From: Duganella qianjiadongensis
GTDB taxonomy: Bacteria > Pseudomonadota > Gammaproteobacteria > Burkholderiales > Burkholderiaceae_D
DNA length: 63,673 nt
Reading direction: 5' to 3'
Assembly (NCBI RefSeq): GCF_009857915.1
Contig: NZ_WWCM01000021.1
Location: 1-63,673, forward strand
Both the position numbers and the translations under genes were made by a program. The notes under the pieces are model-generated. The model saw only the letters and a program-made list of their open reading frames with translations, searched no databases and was not told the DNA's origin. Within the stretch, counting starts at the first letter, position 1, and each line of letters starts with the position of its first letter. This document shows positions 8,241 through 17,414 of this stretch, one piece after another.

Positions 8241-8330
8241 GGCTGGCGGCGCGCTGCATGCGCGCTCCTGTCTGCGCCTGTAGCGGCGCGTTTAACTGAC
8301 TATCTGTGCCAAATTATTGCGAGGATTGCC

Positions 8331-9368
8331 ATGCCTATCACCCATCAAGAAGCACTGCTGCGCTGCATAGAACACCGCGAGATTTTCCACGACGAGATGC
8401 TGCATCTGTTCCGCCAGATCATGTCGGGCGAAATGTCGCCCACCATGATCGCCGCCCTGACCATGGGCCTGCGCGTGAAAAAGGAAACCATAGGCGAAAT
8501 CACCGCCGCCGCGCAAGTGATGCGCGAGTTCTCCACCAAAGTGCCGATGGCCGACACGCGCGGCCTGCTCGACATCGTCGGCACGGGCGGCGACGGCGCC
8601 CACACTTTCAATATCTCGACCGCTTCCATGTTTGTCGCCGCTGCTGCGGGCGCCCGCGTGGCCAAACACGGTGGCCGCAGCGTTTCGTCCTCGTCCGGCA
8701 GCGCCGACGTGATCGAATCGTTAGGGGCCAACATCAACCTGAAGCCGGAACAGATCGCACAGTCCATCGCCCAGACCGGCATAGGCTTCATGTTTGCGCC
8801 CAACCACCACGCCGCCATGAAGCACGCCGCACCGGTAAGGCGCGAACTGGGTGTGCGCACCATCTTCAATATTCTGGGGCCGCTGACCAATCCGGCCGGT
8901 GCACCGAATATCCTGATGGGCGTATTCCACGCCGACCTCGTGGGCATACAGGTGCGTGTACTGCAGCGCCTCGGCGCCCAGCACGCGCTGGTGGTGTATG
9001 GCCGCGACAATATGGACGAAGTCTCGCTCGGCGCCAGCACGCTGGTGGGCGAACTGGTCAACGGCGAAATCCGCGAATACGAAATCCATCCGGAAGACTT
9101 CGGCCTGCAGATGATCGCCAGCCGCAATCTGAAAGTGGCTGACGCCGCCGAATCCAAAGCCAAGATGATGGAAGCCCTGCGCGGCGAGCCGGGCGCAGCC
9201 TTCGATATCGTCGCGCTCAACTCCGCCACCGCGCTGTATGCGGCCGGCGTGGCCAGCTCGATAGAAGACGGCCTGCTGCGCGCCCGCGAGGCGATCAGCT
9301 CCGGTGCCGCACTGAAGAAAATCGAACAGTTTGTGCAGGTGACCCAGACGCTGGGCCAGCACAACTGA
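8331..9368 (+). CDS. trpD: Anthranilate phosphoribosyltransferase
   Basis: TrpD joins anthranilate to phosphoribosyl pyrophosphate. The 345-residue protein carries the PRPP-binding loop GTGGDGAHTFNIST, the anthranilate-binding KHGGRSVSSSSGSADVIE region and the metal-binding VYGRDNMDE segment. GAGG precedes the ATG. The 90 bases between trpG and trpD are more than elsewhere in the operon, but contain no terminator that I can see. Confidence 0.97.
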   Translation: MPITHQEALLRCIEHREIFHDEMLHLFRQIMSGEMSPTMIAALTMGLRVKKETIGEITAAAQVMREFSTKVPMADTRGLLDIVGTGGDGAHTFNISTASMFVAAAAGARVAKHGGRSVSSSSGSADVIESLGANINLKPEQIAQSIAQTGIGFMFAPNHHAAMKHAAPVRRELGVRTIFNILGPLTNPAGAPNILMGVFHADLVGIQVRVLQRLGAQHALVVYGRDNMDEVSLGASTLVGELVNGEIREYEIHPEDFGLQMIASRNLKVADAAESKAKMMEALRGEPGAAFDIVALNSATALYAAGVASSIEDGLLRAREAISSGAALKKIEQFVQVTQTLGQHN

Positions 9369-9408
9369 CCGCCCGCGGGCAACGCAATCATTTACTCAGG
9401 TAGCCATC

Positions 9409-10209
9409 ATGTCCGACATTCTGAATAAAATCCTCGCCGTCAAAGCACAGGAAGTGGCCGCCGCCAAGCAGCAGCGCAGCTACGCCAGCCTGCGCGCCGA
9501 GGTGGAAAACAATAGCGAGCTGCGCGCCGGTCTGCGCGGTTTCGAAGCCAGCCTACGCGGCAAAATCGCCGCCGGCAAAGCTGCCGTCATCAGCGAAATC
9601 AAGAAAGCCTCGCCATCGAAAGGCGTGATCCGCGCCGATTTCCGTCCCGCCGACATTGCCGCCAGCTATGCCCAGCATGGCGCGGCCTGCCTGTCGGTGC
9701 TGACCGACGAACAGTTCTTTCAGGGTTCGGTAGCCTATCTGCAGCAGGCCCGTGCGGCCTGCGCACTGCCGGTGCTGCGCAAGGACTTCATGATCGATCT
9801 GTACCAGATCTATGAAGCACGTGCCATGGGTGCGGACGCCATCCTGCTGATCGTCTCGGCGCTCGACCATGGCCTGATGGCCGAAATGGAAGCCTGCGCC
9901 CACGAACTGGGCATGGGCGTACTGGTGGAAACGCATGACGCAGCCGAACTGGATGCGGCCCTGCGTCTGAAGACAGCCCTTGTCGGCATCAATAACCGCA
10001 ACCTGCGCACCTTCGACGTGACACTGGACACCACGCTGGGCCTGCTCGATCGCATCCCTGCCGAAAAAATCGTCATCACCGAATCCGGCATACTGGTGCC
10101 AGCCGATGTAGAGCGCATGCGGGCTGCCAATGTGCACAGCTTCCTCGTCGGCGAAGCATTCATGCGCGCCGACAATCCGGGCGCGGAACTGGCGCGGCTG
10201 TTTAACTAA
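9409..10209 (+). CDS. trpC: Indole-3-glycerol phosphate synthase
   Basis: TrpC closes the indole ring to form indole-3-glycerol phosphate. The TIM-barrel shows the catalytic lysine and Ser in EIKKASPSKG, the LRKDFMID strand, GINNRNLRTF and the phosphate-binding ITESGI and GEAFM segments. It is the single-domain form; no TrpF domain follows, so trpF must be elsewhere. Its last eight bases overlap the end of the convergent diguanylate cyclase gene. Confidence 0.97.
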   Translation: MSDILNKILAVKAQEVAAAKQQRSYASLRAEVENNSELRAGLRGFEASLRGKIAAGKAAVISEIKKASPSKGVIRADFRPADIAASYAQHGAACLSVLTDEQFFQGSVAYLQQARAACALPVLRKDFMIDLYQIYEARAMGADAILLIVSALDHGLMAEMEACAHELGMGVLVETHDAAELDAALRLKTALVGINNRNLRTFDVTLDTTLGLLDRIPAEKIVITESGILVPADVERMRAANVHSFLVGEAFMRADNPGAELARLFN

Positions 10210-11428
10210 GCTTCACGCTGGTCGCCATCACGGGCGCCAGCGACGGCATCGGTGGCATGGCCACCGCCGAAGTCACCACCGGCGCCGCGATCTCGATACG
10301 ATCGCGGCCACCATCCTTGGCGCGATACAGCGCCTGATCGGCCCGCAGCAGCAAACCATCAAGATTCTCGTCCGGACTACTCTGGCAAGCCACGCCCACG
10401 CTGACCGTATAAGGCGGCAGCCCGTGCGCACCGGAAGCACGTACAGCTTTGAGGATGCGCTCGGCGATCTGCAGCGCGCGGTCCAGCCCCGTCTCCGGCA
10501 ACAGCACAACGAATTCTTCGCCGCCGAATCGGGCAATGTGGTCCGAGACGCGCAAGGCTTTGCCTATCAGCCCCGCTACCTCTACCAGCACGCGGTCACC
10601 GACGATGTGGCCATGCGTGTCGTTGATCTTTTTGAAGAAATCCAGATCTATGCTGAGCACCGTCATCACCGTGAACTGGCGCCGCATCAAGCCCAGTTCC
10701 TTGGCATATACATCGGCAAAACCGCGCCGGTTCAGCACCTGCGTCAGCGGGTCCAGCGTGGAGCGGCGTTCCAGCAAGCCTTGCAGGCGGCGGGTAGACA
10801 CAGTGTTGAAACTCACTGCCAGCAGCAGGATCATGAACTGGCCCAGCGCCAGATACAGGCTCTGGAAGGGGCCGATGGCCATGATATTCACTAGTTCGGA
10901 GCCGAACAGCATGGCCAGCGTACCGCGCGTGAACACCACTACCGACTGTATGCCCAGCAGCACATACAGGAAGCGGGTAGAGAAATGTGGCTCACCATAG
11001 CGCCAGACGATGATGGTGAGGTAGAAGTAATACACCGACACCAGATACGAGAACACGGCTACCCGCGCACTGAAACTGGGTTGCCACACATGCCAGTACG
11101 TTACGCCCGCCAGACAAAGCACCCACACCAGGGAGAACAGCCACCATGAAGGCTTAAGTCCGTAGAACTTCTGCGTACCGATCAGCGTCAGACCGACCCC
11201 GCAGACAAAGGCTGAATTTGCCGTCAGCAGCACCACCAGATCGGGCACGCCGAGCCGGTTGGAAGCAAACAGGCCGGCGCCGGCCACGAGCATCAGCAGG
11301 CTGGAGGCCCAGTAGTTCAACCCCCTGATCTCTGGCGGATAGCTGTAATAGGAAGAGAACAGCACAATGCTCATGGCAATTGCCATCAGCACCGACATGA
11401 AGATCAGGGTAGCAGGATCGAGCAGCAT
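10202..11428 (-). CDS. Membrane-anchored diguanylate cyclase (GGDEF)
   Basis: The protein (408 residues) should make cyclic di-GMP from GTP. About seven membrane helices fill residues 1-215. The GGDEF domain follows, starting at DPLTQVLNRRGF, with the active-site loop GGEEF at residues 302-306 and an intact inhibitory site RVSD (293-296), so the enzyme is expected to be active and product-inhibited. The signal sensed by the membrane part is unknown. It is last in a minus-strand run with the M61 peptidase six bases upstream. The stop codons of this gene and trpC overlap tail to tail. Confidence 0.9.
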   Translation of the reverse strand: MLLDPATLIFMSVLMAIAMSIVLFSSYYSYPPEIRGLNYWASSLLMLVAGAGLFASNRLGVPDLVVLLTANSAFVCGVGLTLIGTQKFYGLKPSWWLFSLVWVLCLAGVTYWHVWQPSFSARVAVFSYLVSVYYFYLTIIVWRYGEPHFSTRFLYVLLGIQSVVVFTRGTLAMLFGSELVNIMAIGPFQSLYLALGQFMILLLAVSFNTVSTRRLQGLLERRSTLDPLTQVLNRRGFADVYAKELGLMRRQFTVMTVLSIDLDFFKKINDTHGHIVGDRVLVEVAGLIGKALRVSDHIARFGGEEFVVLLPETGLDRALQIAERILKAVRASGAHGLPPYTVSVGVACQSSPDENLDGLLLRADQALYRAKDGGRDRIEIAAPVVTSAVAMPPMPSLAPVMATSVKLS

Positions 11429-11434
11429 AGGCGC

Positions 11435-13255
11435 TTATTCGGCCTGACTTGGACGTTGCGGCGTGCCGGCTTTTTTGCCGGCGCCATCCACACTCAGGCT
11501 GATGCCGGGAATACGCTCGCCCTGCAAGGTGATGCTGAAGGTCATCAGTTCGTCGCGCCGGAACGCGTGCACACTGATCTGCGAGCCCACACCATAGCGC
11601 GACAGCAGCGTATCCAGATTGGCCGCCGTGACACGCAGACCGTCGATCGCTACCAGCACATCGCCCGCCGACAGCCCGCCAAGGTGGGCCGCACCGCCTT
11701 CGTGCACGCTATTGAGTTTGCAGTCGTTGCCGTCCTTGCCGGGATTGACGTCCAGACTAGGTTTGGCCGATTTACGCTCATCGGCATATTTGACACCGAA
11801 CGGCGCCAGCAGCTTGGCCAGCGGCAGGTCTTCCGTACCGCGCACATATTTGTCGAAGAAGGGCTTGAAGCGGCCACCACTGATTTCATCGAACAGGGCT
11901 TCCGCTTCGGCCGGCGTAACGCCACGGCCTGCGCCCTGATAGAAGCTGGCGCCGTAGCGCTGCCACAGCGCGCGCATCACATCATCGAGCGACTTCTTGC
12001 CGCCTGTTTTGGCGCGGATGCTGAGGTCCAGCGCCAGCGCCACCAGCGAACCTTTGGTGTAGTAGCTAACGATGGCGTTCGGTGCATTCTCATCCTGACG
12101 GTAGTACTTGCCCCAGGCGTCGAAACTGGAATCGGCCACGCTCTGCTTGGTACGGCCACTGCCGCGCAGCACACTGCCCACGGTCTTGGCGACCAGCTTG
12201 AAATAGGTCTGCTCGCTAATCAGACCGGCCCGCACCAGCATCAGATCATCGTAATAGCTGGTAAAGCCTTCGAACAGCCATAGCAGCGGCGAGTAGTTCT
12301 CCACCTGCAGGTTGTAGGGCGCGAACACGGCCGGCTTGATGCGCTTGACGTTCCAGGTATGGAAGTACTCGTGGCTGCACAGGCCCAGATATTGCAGATA
12401 GCCGTCGCTGATGTCCTTGCTGGCGGCCTTGGTGCTAGGCAGATCGGCACGGGCACAGATCAGTGCCGTCGAGGCGCGGTGCTCCAGACCACCGTAACCA
12501 TCGCCCACGGCCATGGTCATGAACACGTAGCGCTCCATCGGCGCTTTACGGGTCTTCGGTTCGAAGAAGGCGATCTGGGTTTCGCAGATTTTTTTCAGAT
12601 CGGCGCACAGGCGCGCCATGTCCAGATGCGGTACCTTGCCGGTGATGACAACATCGTGCGGGATGCCGTGCGCCTTGAAGGTAGCCAGCGCAAACTCGCC
12701 CTGCTCGACCGGATGGTCGATCAGTTCATCGTAATCGCCGGCCACATACGTGCCGTAGCCGTAACGCTTGGCTTTGAGCTCGGGCAGGGAAGTAGCCACG
12801 CGCCAGTTGCGCGCCGCCGCATCGGCCGGACGCTGGATATCCACCACATGCGGCTGGTCTTCCTGCCCCAGCACGCGCAGGAACACGCTGGTGCCGTTGT
12901 AGAACGCGTGGTTCTGGTCCAGATGGGCAGCGCGTACCGACAGATCCCATGCATAGACTTCATAGTGGACGGTCAGGCTGGCGCCACGGTCCTTGAGTGG
13001 CGCAGCCTGCCAGCTATGCTTATCGAGCTTGCTCAGCGCTACCGGCTGGCCATTGGATACCGCATGGATGCGCACGATATTGCGCGAAAATTCGCGGATC
13101 ATATAGCTGCCCGGTATCCAGGCCGGCAACGCAAAAATCTGTCCGCCTTCAGCCGGCTGGGCCACCGTCAGCGTGACGCGGAACAGGTGTGCGGCCAGAT
13201 CGTGGCCAACAATGCTGTAGGCGATCGCTGCTTTATTCTTGTTAGGTTTTTTCAT
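11435..13255 (-). CDS. M61 family peptidase with PDZ domain
   Basis: A 606-residue metallopeptidase of the M61 (glycyl aminopeptidase) family. The zinc motif HEYFH is at residues 295-299, followed by TWNVKRIKP, which is characteristic of the family; the second half has a Glu-containing WLFEGFTSYYDD segment providing the third zinc ligand, and a C-terminal PDZ domain (GAAHLGGLSAGDVLVAIDGLRV). No clear signal peptide is seen. AAGGA precedes the ATG. It follows the MobA-like gene by 12 bases and is probably cotranscribed, though a link in function is not obvious. Confidence 0.92.
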   Translation of the reverse strand: MKKPNKNKAAIAYSIVGHDLAAHLFRVTLTVAQPAEGGQIFALPAWIPGSYMIREFSRNIVRIHAVSNGQPVALSKLDKHSWQAAPLKDRGASLTVHYEVYAWDLSVRAAHLDQNHAFYNGTSVFLRVLGQEDQPHVVDIQRPADAAARNWRVATSLPELKAKRYGYGTYVAGDYDELIDHPVEQGEFALATFKAHGIPHDVVITGKVPHLDMARLCADLKKICETQIAFFEPKTRKAPMERYVFMTMAVGDGYGGLEHRASTALICARADLPSTKAASKDISDGYLQYLGLCSHEYFHTWNVKRIKPAVFAPYNLQVENYSPLLWLFEGFTSYYDDLMLVRAGLISEQTYFKLVAKTVGSVLRGSGRTKQSVADSSFDAWGKYYRQDENAPNAIVSYYTKGSLVALALDLSIRAKTGGKKSLDDVMRALWQRYGASFYQGAGRGVTPAEAEALFDEISGGRFKPFFDKYVRGTEDLPLAKLLAPFGVKYADERKSAKPSLDVNPGKDGNDCKLNSVHEGGAAHLGGLSAGDVLVAIDGLRVTAANLDTLLSRYGVGSQISVHAFRRDELMTFSITLQGERIPGISLSVDGAGKKAGTPQRPSQAE

Positions 13256-13267
13256 GACTATCCTTGA

Positions 13268-13846
13268 TTACAAATCTGCGCGCGTGTCGATGTCGCGGAT
13301 CACGCCCTCATCGTCCACCACCAGCTCACTTACTGCATGATTCTTTAAAATGGCGCGCGCGCCCTGATCGCCCTGCAGCGCCAGCAGCAATGGTAAATGA
13401 TAGGCGCCAAAGGCCACCGGATTTCCCCGCTGGCCCTGATACATGGGCGCAGCGATACGTGCACCGCGGCCTATGGTAGCGGCCAGCTCGCGCATCGTTT
13501 CGGGCTGCACAAACGGCATATCACCAAGCGCAATCAGCCATCCCGGCGCGGCGCTGCTGGCGCGCAGGGCCAGCGTAAGCGACGCGGCCATGCCATCCGC
13601 AGCATTATCACAGACCAGCACCTCGCAACCAAGTTTGCCCAGCAGTTGGGCCACCGCGTCATCGCCACGGCGCACCACGGCCAGCACGCGCGGCACGGCA
13701 GCGAGCAGATTACGCGCACTGGCAGCCACTACGGGCTCGCCAGTGGGCAAGGTCTGCAACAGTTTGTTGTCGCTGCCCGACGGATCAAAGCGCTGGCCGC
13801 GTCCGGCGGCCAGCAGAATACCTGTCAGTGCCGGATGGTCAGGCAC
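13268..13846 (-). CDS. MobA-like nucleotidyltransferase (molybdenum cofactor cytidylyltransferase type)
   Basis: The 192-residue protein has the MobA/MocA nucleotide-binding N-terminus GILLAAGRGQRF, the ALGDMPFVQPETM metal-binding strand and the GQRGNPVAFG substrate segment. MocA-type enzymes add CMP to molybdopterin, giving the dinucleotide cofactor used by xanthine-oxidase-family enzymes. Its start overlaps the last eight bases of the molybdopterin-subunit gene, which strongly suggests that it finishes the cofactor of that enzyme. Assignment as cytidylyl- rather than guanylyltransferase rests on this context. Confidence 0.85.
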   Translation of the reverse strand: MPDHPALTGILLAAGRGQRFDPSGSDNKLLQTLPTGEPVVAASARNLLAAVPRVLAVVRRGDDAVAQLLGKLGCEVLVCDNAADGMAASLTLALRASSAAPGWLIALGDMPFVQPETMRELAATIGRGARIAAPMYQGQRGNPVAFGAYHLPLLLALQGDQGARAILKNHAVSELVVDDEGVIRDIDTRADL

Positions 13847-16052
13847 TGGCGAGGTCGAACGGCAGTTTGCGCAGACGTTTGCCGGTCAGCCTGAACAGCG
13901 CATTGGCGAAGGCCGGTGCCAGCGGCGGCAGGCCCGGCTCGCCCATGCCGGTAGGCGGGTCGTTCGACGGCACGATGTGCACATCGATTACCGGCATATC
14001 CGTCATGCGCGCCAGCGTGTAATCGCTGAAGTTCTGCTGTTCCACAACGCCATCCTTGAGAGTAATGGCAGCGCCAGGCAGGGTCATGCCCAGCCCCATC
14101 AGCGCAGCGCCCTGTATCTGCGCTTCGATGGTGAGCGGGTTGACGGGCTGGTTGCAATGCACGCCGGCGGTTACCTTGTGCAGCTTGGGCACGCCGTTCT
14201 TCACCGACGCTACTACCACATAGGCTATCGCCGTGTTGAACGATTCATGCACGGCCACGCCCCACGCCTGCCCTTTCGGCAAAGCCTTCTTGCCGTAACC
14301 CGATTTGGCTACCGCCAGATCGAGCGCGGCCAGATGGCGCTTGCTTTTCTCGCCCATCAGCTTCTTGCGGTAGGCCACCGGATCCATGCCGGCCGCATAG
14401 GCCGCCTCATCGATCAGGGTTTCCATCACAAACGCCGTGTGCGTGGAGCCCACCGAGCGCCACCATAGCACCGGCACATTGGCCTTGACGGTATGGGCAC
14501 TCAGATTCAGCGGCACTTCATATGGTTCGCCCATGCCTTCCACCATGGTCGCATCGATGCCATCCTTGACCATCATCGGCTCGAACGGCGTGCCGCTGAT
14601 GATGGACTGGCCCACGATCACATGGTCCCACGCAACGATATTGCCTTGGTCGTCCAGTCCCAGATCGGCGCGATGTACATGCGACGGACGGTAGTAGCCG
14701 CCCTTGACGTCATCCTCGCGGCTCCAGATCACTTTGACTGGCTCGGTCTTGCCGGCGGCGCGCCAGACTTTGGCGATGTTGACTGCTTCCACCAGATAGT
14801 CGGAACTGGGCACGGCGCGGCGGCCAAAGCCGCCACCAGCCATCATGGTATTGAGCACCACCTGTTCCGGCTTGAGGCCGGCCGTGGCCGCAATCGCGCC
14901 CTGATCGATAGTCTGGAACTGCGAGCCCGCCCATACCGTGCAGCCATCGGCGCGCAGATCGACCACGCAGTTGAGCGGCTCCATCGGGGTATGGGCCAGA
15001 TACGGAAACTCGTACACGGCCGAGATTTTTTTCGCCGCACCGGCCAGCTTCGAGGTATCGGCCTTGCGTGCCGGTTTACCCGGCTGCTGCGCCAGCGCCT
15101 TGTAGTGCGCCATCTGCTCGCTGCTGCTGACTCTTTCAACCGCGCTGGTATCCCATTCGATCACCAGTGCGTCGCGCCCCATCTTGGCAGGCCAGTAGCC
15201 GTCGGCAATCACCACGACGCCATTGCCACCCCGGTCAGTGTTCACCGCCAGCACTTCGATCACGCCCTTGATGGCTTTGGCCTTGCTGGCATCGAACCTG
15301 GCGACGCGCGCGCCGAATACGGGCGGACGGGCCACCACGGCCACTTTGCTGTGCGGCGCCTTGAAGTCCATCCCGAACTGCAGCTTGCCGTTCGACTTGG
15401 CGGCAGCATCGAGCCGCTTCATAGGCTTGCCGATGAACTGGAAATCCCTGGGGTCTTTCAGCTTGACGCTGGCCGGCACCGGCTGGCGCATGGCAGCGTC
15501 GGCCATGCTGCCGTAGCTGGCCTTTTGCCCCGCAGGCCCCAGCAGCATGCTGCGCGAAGTGCGGATCTGCTCGGCCGGCACCTTCCACTGTTCGGCTGCC
15601 GCCGCAATCAGCATGACACGCGCCTTGGCGCCGATTTCGCGGTACTGGATATACGAGTGGGCGATGCTGCCCGAGCCGCCCGTAATCTGGATGCCGAACG
15701 CAGGGTCTTTGTACTGGTCGCCCGCTGGCGCCAGTGCGCCGTTCACTTTCGACCAGTCGGCATCGAGCTCCTCGGCGATCAGCATGGGCAGCGAGGTCTG
15801 CACGCCCTGACCGAATTCCAGCCGGTTCACCTGCACCGTCACCCGGTTATCGGGCGCGATGTGCAGGAAAGCGTTGGGCTGATACACCTTGGCCTGCGCC
15901 TGCTGGGCCTGAGCGAAGCGTCCGCCGGTCGGCAGGAAAAAGCCCAATACCAGCCCGCCGCCCGCGACTGCGCCGGCTTTCATGAAACCGCGCCGCGATA
16001 CGCCGCCAGCTGCCGGCGCCTGCGTTTCCTGTTGCAGCCATTCGATACGCAT
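13839..16052 (-). CDS. Molybdopterin-binding oxidoreductase large subunit (IorB-like)
   Basis: The 737-residue protein belongs to the xanthine dehydrogenase family, most like the isoquinoline 1-oxidoreductase/aldehyde dehydrogenase beta subunit that exists as one long chain. A twin-arginine signal (SRRGFMKAGAVAGG) indicates export of the folded enzyme to the periplasm. Landmarks include PMEPLNCVVDL, GGGFGRR and the C-terminal GMGEPGLPPLAPAFANAL, which holds the catalytic Glu (GEPG). AAAGGAG precedes the ATG, 11 bases after the small-subunit stop. The substrate, probably an N-heterocycle or aldehyde, cannot be told. Confidence 0.9.
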   Translation of the reverse strand: MRIEWLQQETQAPAAGGVSRRGFMKAGAVAGGGLVLGFFLPTGGRFAQAQQAQAKVYQPNAFLHIAPDNRVTVQVNRLEFGQGVQTSLPMLIAEELDADWSKVNGALAPAGDQYKDPAFGIQITGGSGSIAHSYIQYREIGAKARVMLIAAAAEQWKVPAEQIRTSRSMLLGPAGQKASYGSMADAAMRQPVPASVKLKDPRDFQFIGKPMKRLDAAAKSNGKLQFGMDFKAPHSKVAVVARPPVFGARVARFDASKAKAIKGVIEVLAVNTDRGGNGVVVIADGYWPAKMGRDALVIEWDTSAVERVSSSEQMAHYKALAQQPGKPARKADTSKLAGAAKKISAVYEFPYLAHTPMEPLNCVVDLRADGCTVWAGSQFQTIDQGAIAATAGLKPEQVVLNTMMAGGGFGRRAVPSSDYLVEAVNIAKVWRAAGKTEPVKVIWSREDDVKGGYYRPSHVHRADLGLDDQGNIVAWDHVIVGQSIISGTPFEPMMVKDGIDATMVEGMGEPYEVPLNLSAHTVKANVPVLWWRSVGSTHTAFVMETLIDEAAYAAGMDPVAYRKKLMGEKSKRHLAALDLAVAKSGYGKKALPKGQAWGVAVHESFNTAIAYVVVASVKNGVPKLHKVTAGVHCNQPVNPLTIEAQIQGAALMGLGMTLPGAAITLKDGVVEQQNFSDYTLARMTDMPVIDVHIVPSNDPPTGMGEPGLPPLAPAFANALFRLTGKRLRKLPFDLASA

Positions 16053-16063
16053 GACAGTCTCCT

Positions 16064-16522
16064 TTAGGCGATGGATTTGGCGGCATCCTTGATGGCCGCG
16101 CGGATACGCTGATAGGTGCCGCAGCGGCAGATGTTGCCGCTCATGGCGTTGTCGATGTCGGCATCGGACGGTGCCTTATTAGTGCGCAGCAGGGCCGTGG
16201 CGCTCATGATCTGGCCGCTCTGACAGTAGCCGCACTGCGGCACATCGAGCTTGACCCAGGCCGCCTGCACGGCCTTGCCCACTTTATCGTTCTCCATCGC
16301 TTCGATGGTGGTGATCTTCTGCCCCACGGCGGCCGAGATAGGCGTCACGCACGAGCGTATCGGCTGGCCGCCCAGATGCACGGTGCAGGCGCCGCACAGC
16401 GCCGCGCCGCAACCGAACTTGGTGCCGGTCATATTCAGATTGTCGCGCAGCGCCCATAAAATCGGCGTCGATGGATCAGCGTCCACCTGCATGTCTTTGC
16501 CATTGATGTTCAAGGTAATCAT
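16064..16522 (-). CDS. 2Fe-2S subunit of molybdenum oxidoreductase (IorA-like)
   Basis: This 152-residue protein carries electrons from the molybdenum subunit encoded directly downstream. The N-terminal ferredoxin fold has CGAALCGACTVHLGG with its Cys cluster, and the second cluster domain has the cysteines in QCGYCQSGQIMSATAL and GNICRCGTYQRI. I start it at ATG 16522 (MITLNINGKDM), which follows AGGAG, not at the upstream in-frame ATG. It is the first gene of the run with the large subunit and the MobA-like protein; no signal peptide, so it is likely carried out together with the Tat-exported partner. Confidence 0.93.
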   Translation of the reverse strand: MITLNINGKDMQVDADPSTPILWALRDNLNMTGTKFGCGAALCGACTVHLGGQPIRSCVTPISAAVGQKITTIEAMENDKVGKAVQAAWVKLDVPQCGYCQSGQIMSATALLRTNKAPSDADIDNAMSGNICRCGTYQRIRAAIKDAAKSIA

Positions 16523-16639
16523 ACGAGTCTCCTGTCGGTGCAGCGCTTGCACGGCACTAGAACTAAACTTGGGTTGAACAACGAGGACTGCTAGCTCCGG
16601 GCCACAGAACTGCGGCCCGGGAAATCACTACGGCTTACT

Positions 16640-17365
16640 TTACTGCTTAATCTTGGCGAGCTTCTCTTCCAGCATCTTGCTATCGATCGCGCCCGGCACA
16701 CGGCTACCGTCGGCGAAGAAGATCGCCGGCGTACCGTTCACCCCTAGCTTGCGGCCCAGCTCCAGCACTTCGTCATTCGGCGTGACGCAGCTGGCCGAGG
16801 CCGCGGCAGCTGGCTTGTTGCGGATCATCCAGTCATCCCAGGCCTGGCTGCGGTCCAGCGAGCACCAGATGTTCTTCGACTTAGTGAAGGAATCTTCCGC
16901 CAGAATGTTGTACATAAAGGTGTAGATAGTGACGTTGTCGGTATCCTTCAGCGTGGTCTGGCGGAAGCGCTTGCAGTAGCCGCAGTTAGGGTCTTCGAAC
17001 ACGGCGATCACGCGCTTGCCATCGCCCTTGACGGTCTTGATGGCCTTGTCGAGCGGCAGATCGGAGAATTTGATGCGATTGATTTCGTCCAGCCGCTCCT
17101 TGGTCAGGTCGGTGCTGGTCACCAGATTGAACACGTGGCCGGAGAACAGATAGGTGGCGGTTTTGTCGGTGTACAGAATGTCGGTGCCAACGCGCACTTC
17201 ATACAGGCCGGCGTAAGGGGTTTCCTTGACCGAATCGACCTTCACATTGGCGCCCAGACGGGGTTCCACCAGCTTGCGGATCGCTTCAGTCGACGGCGTT
17301 TCAGCGCTCACACAACCGGCCATCAGCGCCGACAACAACAATAAACCCAGCTTACTCTTACTCAT
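16640..17365 (-). CDS. dsbC: DsbC-type thiol:disulfide isomerase
   Basis: A periplasmic protein that corrects wrong disulfides, with the active site CGYC at residues 128-131 (EDPNCGYCKRF) and the cis-proline loop GTPA. The N-terminal dimerisation domain is present (EAIRKLVEPRLGANVKVDSV). I start it at ATG 17365 (GGAG upstream), which leaves a signal with LLLLSALMAGCVSAE: cleavage after VSA as an ordinary secreted protein is more likely than lipidation at the Cys, because the -3 position is Met. It lies 49 bases after the hydroxylase gene and may be cotranscribed. Short form for DsbC (241 residues), full length. Confidence 0.9.
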   Translation of the reverse strand: MSKSKLGLLLLSALMAGCVSAETPSTEAIRKLVEPRLGANVKVDSVKETPYAGLYEVRVGTDILYTDKTATYLFSGHVFNLVTSTDLTKERLDEINRIKFSDLPLDKAIKTVKGDGKRVIAVFEDPNCGYCKRFRQTTLKDTDNVTIYTFMYNILAEDSFTKSKNIWCSLDRSQAWDDWMIRNKPAAAASASCVTPNDEVLELGRKLGVNGTPAIFFADGSRVPGAIDSKMLEEKLAKIKQ

Positions 17366-17414
17366 AACTTCTCCGGTAACGACAGACAAACCCGCACTTT
17401 TTGGTGAAAACCGG

